A DNA stretch of 10,748 nucleotides, from the NCBI GenBank assembly GCA_016217625.1, contig JACRHK010000076.1, forward strand, positions 1 to 10,748, given 5' to 3'. Source of the stretch: Nitrospirota bacterium. GTDB taxonomy: Bacteria; Nitrospirota; RBG-16-64-22; JACRHK01. A program made the position numbers and the translations under genes. Of the stretch, positions 1 to 6,019 are shown in pieces; position 1 is the first letter of the stretch; every line of letters starts with the position of its first letter. The notes beneath the pieces are model-generated. The model was not told where the DNA came from. It saw only the letters and a program-made list of their open reading frames with translations, and did not search any database.

Positions 1-245
1 GCCTCAAGATTCTGAAAGTGTCGCCGGAGATCCCTGAATTCAATATCTGCATGAGCGCCGCCATCGAGCCGGGGTTGGCGCGCCAAATCCGGGATGCCTT
101 GGCGGGTCTGGACATCCAACGGCCTGAGGATGCGAAGGTTCTTCAAGCGGTCGAGAAAGACTATACCGGGTTCGTGGAGACGCGGGACGAGGACTATGAC
201 GGCATCAGGAAGATGGTCCGCGTCCTCTTCGGGATTACGTATTAG
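1..245 (+). CDS. C-terminal end of a PhnD-type phosphate/phosphonate ABC transporter substrate-binding protein (5' truncated)
   Basis: The reading frame is open from base 3 to the TAG at 243-245, giving about 80 residues with no start in the window. The visible part has the ending I recognise from PhnD/TctC-like periplasmic binding proteins: a segment with SPEIPEFNICM, then a helix (LARQIRDALAGLD), then a closing stretch with TGFV, DEDYDGIRKMV and LFGI. In the family this C-terminal lobe closes over a phosphonate, phosphite or similar anionic ligand in the periplasm and delivers it to an ABC permease. Some family members act instead as ligand-binding partners of sensor proteins. The gene sits just upstream of a chemosensory operon on the same strand, but the repeat array after its stop could separate the transcripts. 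The ligand cannot be inferred from this fragment. The family call is fairly sure, the function less so. Confidence 0.72.
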   Translation, partial: LKILKVSPEIPEFNICMSAAIEPGLARQIRDALAGLDIQRPEDAKVLQAVEKDYTGFVETRDEDYDGIRKMVRVLFGITY

Positions 246-270
246 AGAAGTAGTGAAAGGTAAGTGAAAT

Positions 271-357
271 AGTCAATAAGTCAATAGGTCATTAGGTCAA
301 TAAGTCATGAAGTCCATATTGACTCATTGACTTATTGACGCATTGACACATTCACCT
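271..357. repeat. 8-bp direct-repeat array in two opposed halves, forming an inverted repeat
   Basis: Six head-to-tail 8-mers close to AGTCAATA (271-318) run directly into five 8-mers close to ATTGACNN (318-357), which are the reverse complement of the same unit. The best stem pairs GTCAATAAGTCA at 296-307 with its exact complement at 328-339 across a 20-base loop, and an identical copy at 272-283 could compete for the same arm. It could act as a terminator for the upstream gene, although no U-run follows. The right half also presents TTGAC at 319, 327, 335 and 343, the last as a perfect TTGACA box. The array occupies most of the intergenic space before cheW. Confidence 0.85.
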
Positions 358-369
358 CTCATCAGAATT

Positions 370-1089
370 ATGCCATTGCAGGGCGGCATCTTCGGACAAC
401 GGTCTGGCACTCCCCAAGAGGGGGCTCTTCGTAAGCTTGCGCTCTTTACTGTAGGGGACGCGCTCTGCGGGACGGATCTGCAAGGGGTCCAGGAAGTGTT
501 GTCGGTCCCCTCTGGGGTGACGCCGCTTCCCGACGCCCCGCCTTTCGTCGAGGGAGTCGTCAACCTGCGGGACCAGGCCCTGCCGCTCGTGGATCTCCGC
601 AAGCGGTTCGGGCTCGCTGGTGAGAAGAAGTCAGAAGTCGGGAGTCAGGAGTCCTTTAATTCACCCCCCTCCCTAGCCCTCCCCCCCTCGAGGGGGGAGG
701 AAAGTGGTGGGGGGGGACGTTCTACGGTCAGGAGTCAAGAGTCAAGAGAGAGAAGACGGAGCGAGCGGAGCCGAGTTCTCGTGTGCCGGATAGCGGGGCA
801 GCTCCGGGGACTCATCGTTGACGCGGTGACAGGCATCCTTCGGGTGCCGGCCGGCAGCGTGGAACCGCCCCCTTCACTCGGGAAGCAGAGAGCGTCCTAC
901 CTTCAGGGGGTCGCCAGGCAGGGGGATCGGCTCGTCCTCCTCTTGGATCTGGAACAGGTGTTGACGTCGGAGGAGCGGATTCAGCTCGAAGAGGCCCTGA
1001 AGAGAAGTCAGGGGTCAGAAGTCAGAAGTCAGAAGTCCGATGTCCAAAGTCCAAGGTCGGGACGGAGGAGGCGGAAGGCTGAAAGCTGA
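370..1089 (+). CDS. cheW: CheW-like chemotaxis coupling protein with a large in-frame repeat insertion and repeat-derived tail
   Basis: CheW proteins link chemoreceptors to the CheA kinase in the cytoplasm. The N-terminal half matches the family: LALFTVGDALCGTDLQGVQEVL, then a PLPDAPPFVEGVVNLRDQALPLVDLRKRFGL segment. The second half resumes with VLVCRIAGQLRGLIVDAVTGILRVP and ends near YLQGVARQGDRLVLLLDLEQVL. Between them, about 49 residues (bases 625-771) rich in Ser, Arg, Glu, Pro and Gly are encoded by repeats and have no counterpart in ordinary CheW. The last 25 or so residues, rich in Ser, Gln and Arg, are also repeat-encoded. At 239 residues it is long for CheW, usually about 150-170. 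I chose ATG 370. A TTG at 343 is in frame but lies inside the 8-bp repeat array, and neither start has a clear Shine-Dalgarno. It is the first gene of the chemosensory run. The frame is intact, so it may be functional, but the insertion raises doubt. Confidence 0.85.
   Translation: MPLQGGIFGQRSGTPQEGALRKLALFTVGDALCGTDLQGVQEVLSVPSGVTPLPDAPPFVEGVVNLRDQALPLVDLRKRFGLAGEKKSEVGSQESFNSPPSLALPPSRGEESGGGGRSTVRSQESRERRRSERSRVLVCRIAGQLRGLIVDAVTGILRVPAGSVEPPPSLGKQRASYLQGVARQGDRLVLLLDLEQVLTSEERIQLEEALKRSQGSEVRSQKSDVQSPRSGRRRRKAES
625..771 (+). repeat. Composite in-frame repeat insertion inside cheW (heptads, GC palindrome, heptads)
   Basis: The left part has four 7-mers of the type GRAGTCN at 627-654. 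The centre (about 661-717) is a C-rich then G-rich imperfect palindrome around CTCGAG at 687-692, with six perfect C:G pairs on either side. The right part has further heptads at 731-751 (GGAGTCA, AGAGTCA, AGAGAGA). The block is 147 bases, exactly 49 codons, and contains no stop in the cheW frame. Homology to CheW is clear on both sides, so the block looks like a later insertion into a surface loop between the two halves of the domain. The exact borders are my estimate from where family similarity stops and resumes. Confidence 0.75.
1004..1057 (+). repeat. GAAGTCA heptad repeats encoding the CheW C-terminal tail
   Basis: Five consecutive 7-mers (GAAGTCA, GGGGTCA, GAAGTCA, GAAGTCA, GAAGTCC) occupy 1004-1038 and are followed by GTCCAAA and GTCCAAG variants to about 1057. 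Because 7 is not a multiple of 3, the array reads as a Ser/Val/Gln/Arg/Lys-rich peptide that cycles through all frames. It begins where CheW homology ends. Confidence 0.85.
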
Positions 1090-1112
1090 TTGCTGAACGC
1101 TGAGGACTGAGA
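1078..1112 (+). repeat. GCTGANN heptads bridging the cheW stop and the next gene's start
   Basis: Five 7-mers of the type GCTGANN run from 1078 to 1112. They contain the TGA stop of cheW (1087-1089), supply the GAGG Shine-Dalgarno at 1102-1105, and reach the ATG at 1112 of the HEAT-repeat gene. Confidence 0.75.
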
Positions 1113-3139
1113 TGAGCGTATGGGAAGAAATTCGCGCGACGCTGTCCGACCCCGATCCGGAGAGCCGGATTGCCGCGCTGGAGGCGCTGGTGGAGCAGTC
1201 AGCCGCCGGTCCTCTGGAGCCGGAGGTCGTGGAACTCCTCCTCCGGGGACTCTACGATTCCGAGTGGCGGGTGCGGAAGACGGCCATCGAGGGGCTGCTG
1301 CTCTACGATCCGTCAGCGGTGCAGGAGGGAATGTTTGCCGCGTTGGGGGCGGAGGAACACGCGGGGGCGCGGAATGCGGCGATTGAGACCTTCATCCGCA
1401 TGGGTCGGCGGGCGGTGGATCCGATCCTGCAGCGCTGGGGGAAGACGGCGGGGGATCTGAAGAAGTTCCTCATCGATATCCTGGGCGAGATTGGGGATCC
1501 CCGGGCGGTTCCTCCCCTGATCGAGGCGCTCGGGGATCCCGACCTGAACGTGGCGGCCGCCGCCGTGGAGGGATTGGGACGGCTGGGAGACGGGCGCGCG
1601 GTCGAGCCGTTGATCCGAGTCCTCCAGTCGGGAGACCTCTGGCTGCAATACCCTGCGGCGGGGGCATTGGGGCGACTCGGCGATGCACGGGCGGTGAGGC
1701 CGCTCATGCGGGTGCTGAAAGATCGCACCCTTCGGGAGGCCGCCCTGGAGGCGTTGGGAACGCTGGGCGCCCCGGAGGCGGTCCCCACCATGGTGGAGGC
1801 CTTGCTGGATCCCCAGCCGACCTACCGGGACGTCGGGTTGCAGGGGATCGATGTCGTCGCCGTACGGCCGGAGGGGCGCGCCCGGATCTGCGAGGAGCTC
1901 CGCCGACATCCGGCCGATCACCTGGTGGGCTCCCTCCTGGGAGAGCTGGAGCATCCCGTCTTGCCCGTCCGGCGAGCGGCGATCCGTCTGCTGGGGTGGA
2001 TGCGGGCCACCATGGCGGTTTCCCTGTTAGTGGACCAACTGGAACAGGAGGAGGAGATCCGGCCTGCAGCCGTGGAGGCCCTGCAGGAGCTGGCGGGCGG
2101 AGCGGCGGCCCCGCTCCTTCCCTACTTGCAGGATGATCGCGAGAAGGTCCGGCAGGGGATCTGTCAGGCGATCGGGGAGATCCGCGATGCCCGCGCCGTC
2201 CCGGCGCTGGTGCCGCTCCTTTCCGATGAGAACGGTCATGTCCGGCAAAAGGCGGCCGAAGCCCTGGGCCGCATCGGCGACCCGCCGGCCGTCCCGGCGC
2301 TGTTGCCCCTGTTGGACGATCCCTACGTTGATGTCCAGGAAGCGGCCGTCGAGGCGCTGGGCCGGCTGGTCTCATCCCATCGGGCCGCCATCGCGATCGG
2401 CCCCCTGCTGCTAGAACCGCGGCCGCGGCTGAGGCGCAATTGCGCCTTGCTGCTCGGGCGCGTGGGCGGAGAGGGGGTGCTCGAGCCGCTTACGCAGGCG
2501 TTGAAGGACGAGGCGGTCGAGGTGCGCCGTGCGGCGGCGCTCGCCCTTCGGCAGGTCGGCGGCGCGCAGGTCTTCCCCCTCCTGTTGAAGGCGCTGGCTG
2601 ATGAAGACGCCGAGATCCGGGCGACGGCGGCGCTCGCTCTCGGGGAGACCCGGGACGCGCGGGCTGTCGATCCCCTCTGCACCCTCTTGGGGGATCAGGA
2701 CTCTTGGGTGCAGACGACGGCGGCCCGGAGCCTGGGGCGGTTGGGGCGGCGGGAAGCGGTCCCGACCCTGCTGCAGATCCTGGAGCGGGAGGAGGGCGCG
2801 CTGGCGATCTACGCCATCGAGGCGGTCGGCCGGATCGGAGACGCCCGCTCACGCGAGCCGCTCGTCGCTTTCCTCGCCCATCGGGATCCGGAGATCCGAA
2901 AGGCGGCGCTCCGGGCTTACAGCCTGTTAGCGGGCGGGGCCGACCCGCGGATCCTGGAACTCCTGGGAGACGCGCATTGGAGCGTGCGCCAGGCTGCGGT
3001 GGAGGCGCTGTCCGCCAAGGCGGGCAACCCCGCCGCGCGGGAGGCCCTGGAGCGGCTCCTCACCGCGGAAGAGGATCCCATTGTCCGTCAAGCGGCGCTC
3101 CGCGCGCTCACCGGGGAGGGGGAAGATGTGGAAGCCTGA
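1112..3139 (+). CDS. Large HEAT-repeat (PBS-lyase-like repeat) protein in a chemosensory operon
   Basis: The 675-residue product is made almost entirely of about 20 tandem HEAT-like repeats of roughly 31 residues. Each follows the pattern ALGDxDxxVRxAAVEALGRLGDxRAVxPLL; clear examples are residues 128-185, 355-420 and 450-540. No signal peptide, membrane segment or catalytic domain is visible, so it is a cytoplasmic alpha-solenoid. Such folds usually act as protein-binding scaffolds. The start ATG has GAGG six bases upstream. The gene follows cheW by 22 bases and its last 14 bases overlap cheR, which suggests translational coupling with the adaptation enzymes. I infer a scaffold or partner for the signalling array, perhaps binding CheR, CheB or the GAF protein. 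Repeat type is sure; the role is inference. Phycobilisome lyase activity is not implied by the repeat name. Confidence 0.88.
   Translation: MSVWEEIRATLSDPDPESRIAALEALVEQSAAGPLEPEVVELLLRGLYDSEWRVRKTAIEGLLLYDPSAVQEGMFAALGAEEHAGARNAAIETFIRMGRRAVDPILQRWGKTAGDLKKFLIDILGEIGDPRAVPPLIEALGDPDLNVAAAAVEGLGRLGDGRAVEPLIRVLQSGDLWLQYPAAGALGRLGDARAVRPLMRVLKDRTLREAALEALGTLGAPEAVPTMVEALLDPQPTYRDVGLQGIDVVAVRPEGRARICEELRRHPADHLVGSLLGELEHPVLPVRRAAIRLLGWMRATMAVSLLVDQLEQEEEIRPAAVEALQELAGGAAAPLLPYLQDDREKVRQGICQAIGEIRDARAVPALVPLLSDENGHVRQKAAEALGRIGDPPAVPALLPLLDDPYVDVQEAAVEALGRLVSSHRAAIAIGPLLLEPRPRLRRNCALLLGRVGGEGVLEPLTQALKDEAVEVRRAAALALRQVGGAQVFPLLLKALADEDAEIRATAALALGETRDARAVDPLCTLLGDQDSWVQTTAARSLGRLGRREAVPTLLQILEREEGALAIYAIEAVGRIGDARSREPLVAFLAHRDPEIRKAALRAYSLLAGGADPRILELLGDAHWSVRQAAVEALSAKAGNPAAREALERLLTAEEDPIVRQAALRALTGEGEDVEA
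3113..3122 (+). promoter_or_regulatory. Strong Shine-Dalgarno deciding the cheR start
   Basis: A purine run GGGGAGGGGG lies just before ATG 3126, inside the end of the HEAT-repeat gene. It favours this ATG over the in-frame upstream GTG at 3081, which would add 15 residues not expected in CheR. Confidence 0.7.
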
Positions 3140-4028
3140 GCCGATCCCGCCCCTCAACGACGAGACCTTTCGGTTGCTCAGGGACCTGATCCATGACTAT
3201 TGCGGTATCTACTTCGAGGAAAGCGGCCGCTTCCTGCTGGAGCGGCGGTTGGCCCGCCGGCTGAGCCTCCATCAGCTGCCGGGATTTCGGGACTACTATC
3301 TTCTCCTGAAGTACGGCAAGCATCGGGATGAGGAGCTGGCGGCGGTCATCGATCTGCTCACGACGAACGAAACCTATTTCTTCCGGGAAGAGGCGGGGCT
3401 GCGCGCCTTCTGCGAGGAGATTGTCCCCGAGCTCCGGGAGCGTCGAAAGCAGGACCGGACGCTCCGGATCTGGAGCGCGGGGTGCTCCACGGGGGAAGAG
3501 CCTTACACCCTCGCGATCCTGCTGCTGGAGGCGGGGCCGTGGGAGGAATGGGACGTGGAAATCCTGGGAAGCGACATCAACCAGCGGGTGCTGCAGGCAG
3601 CGCGCCGGGGGGTGTATAAACGCAGCGCCTTCCGCGCGACGGAGCCTCGGTACCTCAAGGAGTATTTCGAGGACGAGGGGGACGGGAGCTTCCGGATTCA
3701 AGACCGGGTCCGCCGCTGGGTGAGCTTCAACCACGTGAACCTGTTGGACCCTGCCCGCATAAGTCTGGTCCCCCGGATGGACGTGATTTTCTGCCGGAAC
3801 GTGAGTATCTATTTCGACCGGCAGGCGAAGCGGCAGGTGGTGGCCAGCTTCTATCAGAAGCTGGCTGAGGAGGGATACCTCCTGTTGGGCCATTCGGAGT
3901 CGTTGATCAACCTCTCCACCGATTTTACGCTCCGGCACCTCAAGCATGACATGGTCTACCAAAAACCGTTCCGACAGGGGGTCCAAGGTCCAATGTCCCA
4001 TGTCCAGAGTCAGGCGCGGAGCTATTGA
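3126..4028 (+). CDS. cheR: CheR chemoreceptor glutamate methyltransferase
   Basis: CheR transfers methyl groups from S-adenosylmethionine to glutamates of chemoreceptors, the slow adaptation arm opposed by CheB. The 300-residue product has the N-terminal helical CheR domain at residues 11-60 (NDETFRLLRDLIHDYCGIYF, then a basic LLERRLARRL segment). The methyltransferase domain follows with TTNETYFFRE at 79-88, the SAM-binding loop SAGCSTGEEPYTLAI at 117-131, LGSDIN at 147-152, and the signature DVIFCRNVSIYFD at 219-231 followed by LLLGHSESL. All expected motifs are present and length is normal. There is no TPR extension. About the last 15 residues are encoded by GTCC heptads (3981-4015) and look like a repeat-derived tail. 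The frame overlaps the HEAT gene upstream by 14 bases, and cheB starts 2 bases after its TGA. Confidence 0.97.
   Translation: MWKPEPIPPLNDETFRLLRDLIHDYCGIYFEESGRFLLERRLARRLSLHQLPGFRDYYLLLKYGKHRDEELAAVIDLLTTNETYFFREEAGLRAFCEEIVPELRERRKQDRTLRIWSAGCSTGEEPYTLAILLLEAGPWEEWDVEILGSDINQRVLQAARRGVYKRSAFRATEPRYLKEYFEDEGDGSFRIQDRVRRWVSFNHVNLLDPARISLVPRMDVIFCRNVSIYFDRQAKRQVVASFYQKLAEEGYLLLGHSESLINLSTDFTLRHLKHDMVYQKPFRQGVQGPMSHVQSQARSY
3981..4015 (+). repeat. GTCCAAN heptad array at the 3' end of cheR
   Basis: Five exact-length 7-mers follow one another: GTCCAAG, GTCCAAT, GTCCCAT, GTCCAGA, GTCAGGC. They encode the CheR tail after its conserved domain and end 16 bases before the cheB ATG. Confidence 0.85.
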
Positions 4029-4030
4029 CC

Positions 4031-5152
4031 ATGCCCATCCGCGTATTAGTTGTCGATGAGTCCGCGTACAACCGCCAGGCGATCCGGCGGATGCTGGAAT
4101 CCCACCCGGAAATCCGGGTCGTCGGCGCGGCGCGTGACGGGGAGGAGGCCATGGCGCAGACGCTCCGCCTCCGTCCGGACCTCATCACGCTCGATCTGGA
4201 GATGCCGAGGATGGACGGGTTCACCTTCCTCCGCTGGGTCATGGCCACCCACCCGATGCCCGTGCTGGTGGTGAGCGCCCGCTCCGACGACCGGAGCGTC
4301 CTCCGGGCCCTGGAGCTGGGAGCGGTGGACTTCGTGGCCAAACCGATCGCGGGCGCTTCGGCCCAGCTTCTCACGATCCAGGAGGATCTGGTGGAGAAGG
4401 TCTCCTCCGTGGCCGGCCTCGAGATCCGGAAGCTGCAAGCCAGTCTGCGGCTATCGGAGTCCGCGGCCCTGCACCCTCCCCGAGAGGTTGCGGAGGTGGG
4501 CGTGCACGTGTCCCGCACAAGGATGAAGCACCCGGCCGTGGTCGCCATCGGGGCTTCCACGGGGGGGCCGCCCGCCATCCAGGCCGTTCTCCAACACCTC
4601 CCGGCATCGTACCCTGCCGCGGTCCTGGTCACCCAGCATATGCCCTCAGGGTTTACCCGTCACTTCGCGGAGCGGTTGAACAAGGGGGCCCGTGTGGAGG
4701 TGCGCGAGGCGGCGGAGGGAGAACTGATCCAAACGGGCAGGGTGCTCATCGCGCCGGGGGGATTCCACCTTGGCCTAAAGCGGCAGGGGAAGGAGGTCCG
4801 GACGACCCTCATCCCGCGCGAGGGGCGCGACCGCTATGTTCCCTCTGCGGATGTGATGCTGCGGTCGGCTGCGACAACTTGCGGATCCCGTACGCTGGGC
4901 GTCCTGCTGACGGGGATGGGGAACGACGGCACGGAGGGGTTGCGGGCCGTGAAGGCTGCCGGAGGGGAGACCTGGGCGGAGTCGGAAGAGAGCGCCGTGA
5001 TCTTCGGGATGCCTGCGGAGGCCATCCGGGCGGGGGTGGTGGACCGGGTGCTTCCATTGTCGAAGATCGTAGAGGAGGTTGCGGGATGGATTCCCTCCAC
5101 GGAGCGCGAGACGCCGGGAAGGACCCATGGAGGAGTAGGGAGCAGGAAGTAG
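4031..5152 (+). CDS. cheB: CheB chemotaxis response regulator, protein-glutamate methylesterase/deamidase
   Basis: CheB removes methyl groups from receptor glutamates and is activated by phosphorylation, usually from CheA. The 373-residue product has an N-terminal receiver domain (1-120): acidic D9/E10, phosphoacceptor D55 in LITLDLEMPRMDG, S82 and K104. A linker at about 121-165 leads to the CheB catalytic domain (168-355), with the nucleophile S176 in GASTGGP, H203 in TQHMP and D299 in LLTGMGNDG, the expected Ser-His-Asp triad. Start ATG 4031 has GGAG at 4018-4021. A TTG two codons upstream is less likely. The C-terminus (GGVGSRK) runs into the AGTAGGG heptads and stops inside them. Intact and of normal length, it pairs functionally with cheR just upstream. 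Confidence 0.97.
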   Translation: MPIRVLVVDESAYNRQAIRRMLESHPEIRVVGAARDGEEAMAQTLRLRPDLITLDLEMPRMDGFTFLRWVMATHPMPVLVVSARSDDRSVLRALELGAVDFVAKPIAGASAQLLTIQEDLVEKVSSVAGLEIRKLQASLRLSESAALHPPREVAEVGVHVSRTRMKHPAVVAIGASTGGPPAIQAVLQHLPASYPAAVLVTQHMPSGFTRHFAERLNKGARVEVREAAEGELIQTGRVLIAPGGFHLGLKRQGKEVRTTLIPREGRDRYVPSADVMLRSAATTCGSRTLGVLLTGMGNDGTEGLRAVKAAGGETWAESEESAVIFGMPAEAIRAGVVDRVLPLSKIVEEVAGWIPSTERETPGRTHGGVGSRK

Positions 5153-5170
5153 GGAGCAAGAAGTAAGGAG
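5134..5170 (+). repeat. AGTAGGG/AGCAGGA heptad array between cheB and the GAF gene
   Basis: Five 7-mers (AGTAGGG, AGCAGGA, AGTAGGG, AGCAAGA, AGTAAGG) plus AG fill 5134-5170. The TAG of cheB (5150-5152) falls inside the third unit, and the last unit supplies the Shine-Dalgarno of the next gene. Confidence 0.88.
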
Positions 5171-5172
5171 GG
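5165..5172 (+). promoter_or_regulatory. Repeat-derived Shine-Dalgarno selecting the GTG start at 5177
   Basis: AAGGAGGG is a near-perfect anti-16S match placed four bases before GTG 5177. Its first bases belong to the terminal repeat unit. The spacing supports GTG 5177 over the in-frame ATG at 5195. Confidence 0.65.
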
Positions 5173-5176
5173 TGCT

Positions 5177-6019
5177 GTGAGCAATGAGCGTGAGATGAGT
5201 CCGTTGGCCAGAAAGGCCGAGGAGTTTCTGCATATCTTCCGGAAAGGGGAGGAGTTTACGCAGGAACTCCTGAAAGAGAACGAGCGGCTCCGCTACCGGT
5301 TGGTCCAGCTCGACGAAGAGCAGCGGGCAGGCAGGCAGGAGGAGGACCTCCAGATCCAGACCCTCCGGGAGCGGGTCGGCCTCCTCGAGGAGGAGAAGGA
5401 GCGGCTGCTCCAGCGGCACCGCGAGGTCGAGGAGGAGAACAAGCTGTTCGCCAGCCGCTACCTGGAGGTCGAGGAGGAGAACAATAAGCTGGCCAACCTC
5501 TATGTGGCCAGCTACCAGCTCCACTCGACGCTGGACATCAATGAGGTGCTTCGGACGGTGTTGGAGATTATCATCAACCTCGTCGGGGCGGAGCGCTTTG
5601 CCATCTACCTCCTGGATGAGAAGACGAATGATCTGGCCCCGGTGGCGACGGAGGGGGTCGAGGCGGGCGATCTCCCCACCGTCCGCGTCGGAGAGGGGAT
5701 TCTCGGGGATGTCGCCCGATCGGGCGAGAGCTGCTATGCTCCGGAGCCCCAGGGGGTGCGGACCCTTGACCCCCAGCAGCCGCTCGTCTGCATCCCGCTG
5801 AAGATCAAGGAGCACGTGATCGGGGTCATCGCTGTTTATACGTTGTTCGAGCAGAAACAGCGCTTCACGAACGTGGACGAGGAGATCTTTTCGATGCTGG
5901 CCGGCCATGCCGCCACGGCGATCTTCGCCTCGCGCCTGTACGGCCAGTCGGAGCGGAAACTCATGACCATCCAGGGGTTCTTGGACTTGCTCAAACAGCA
6001 GCCGGAGGAGAGAGCGTGA
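5177..6019 (+). CDS. Coiled-coil plus GAF domain protein of the chemosensory operon
   Basis: The 280-residue cytoplasmic product begins with a long charged helix (about residues 12-107) rich in Glu, Arg and Leu, predicted to be a coiled coil. Two copies of EVEEEN lie 14 residues apart (83-88 and 97-102). A junction LANLYVASYQLHSTLD leads into a GAF domain (about 117-255) with LDINEVLRTVLEIIINLVGAERFAIYLLDE, a central VGEGILGDVARSGE loop and the closing VCIPLKIKEHVIGVIAVY and LAGHAATAIF elements. GAF domains bind cyclic nucleotides, haem or other small molecules, or act as dimer modules; no ligand can be read here. No kinase, cyclase or receiver domain is fused. The gene lies between cheB and cheY and its stop overlaps the cheY start, so it probably feeds a signal into, or scaffolds, this pathway. 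Domain call is sure; the role is inferred. Confidence 0.9.
   Translation: MSNEREMSPLARKAEEFLHIFRKGEEFTQELLKENERLRYRLVQLDEEQRAGRQEEDLQIQTLRERVGLLEEEKERLLQRHREVEEENKLFASRYLEVEEENNKLANLYVASYQLHSTLDINEVLRTVLEIIINLVGAERFAIYLLDEKTNDLAPVATEGVEAGDLPTVRVGEGILGDVARSGESCYAPEPQGVRTLDPQQPLVCIPLKIKEHVIGVIAVYTLFEQKQRFTNVDEEIFSMLAGHAATAIFASRLYGQSERKLMTIQGFLDLLKQQPEERA

Noticed and set aside
271..357. CRISPR-like repeat array
   Set aside because: Units are only 8 bases, contiguous, without spacers, and switch strand; no cas gene is near.
625..771. Insertion sequence or transposon remnant in cheW
   Set aside because: No transposase fragment, no terminal inverted repeats at the borders, and no clear target-site duplication; it is better described as a short repeat element.
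370..1089. cheW as a pseudogene
   Set aside because: The insertion is exactly 49 codons with no stop or frameshift and homology resumes in the same frame, so decay is not shown, although function is uncertain.
1112..3139. Phycobilisome lyase (CpcE/F-type) assignment for the HEAT protein
   Set aside because: Only the generic repeat is shared; there is no phycobiliprotein context and the operon is chemosensory.
3108..4001. Minus-strand reading frame of about 297 codons opposite cheR
   Set aside because: It is a mirror of cheR, whose plus-strand product carries all family motifs.
4775..5908. Long minus-strand reading frame of about 377 codons opposite cheB and the GAF gene
   Set aside because: It spans two confidently identified plus-strand genes and the repeat array between them, and its translation is low complexity with no family match.
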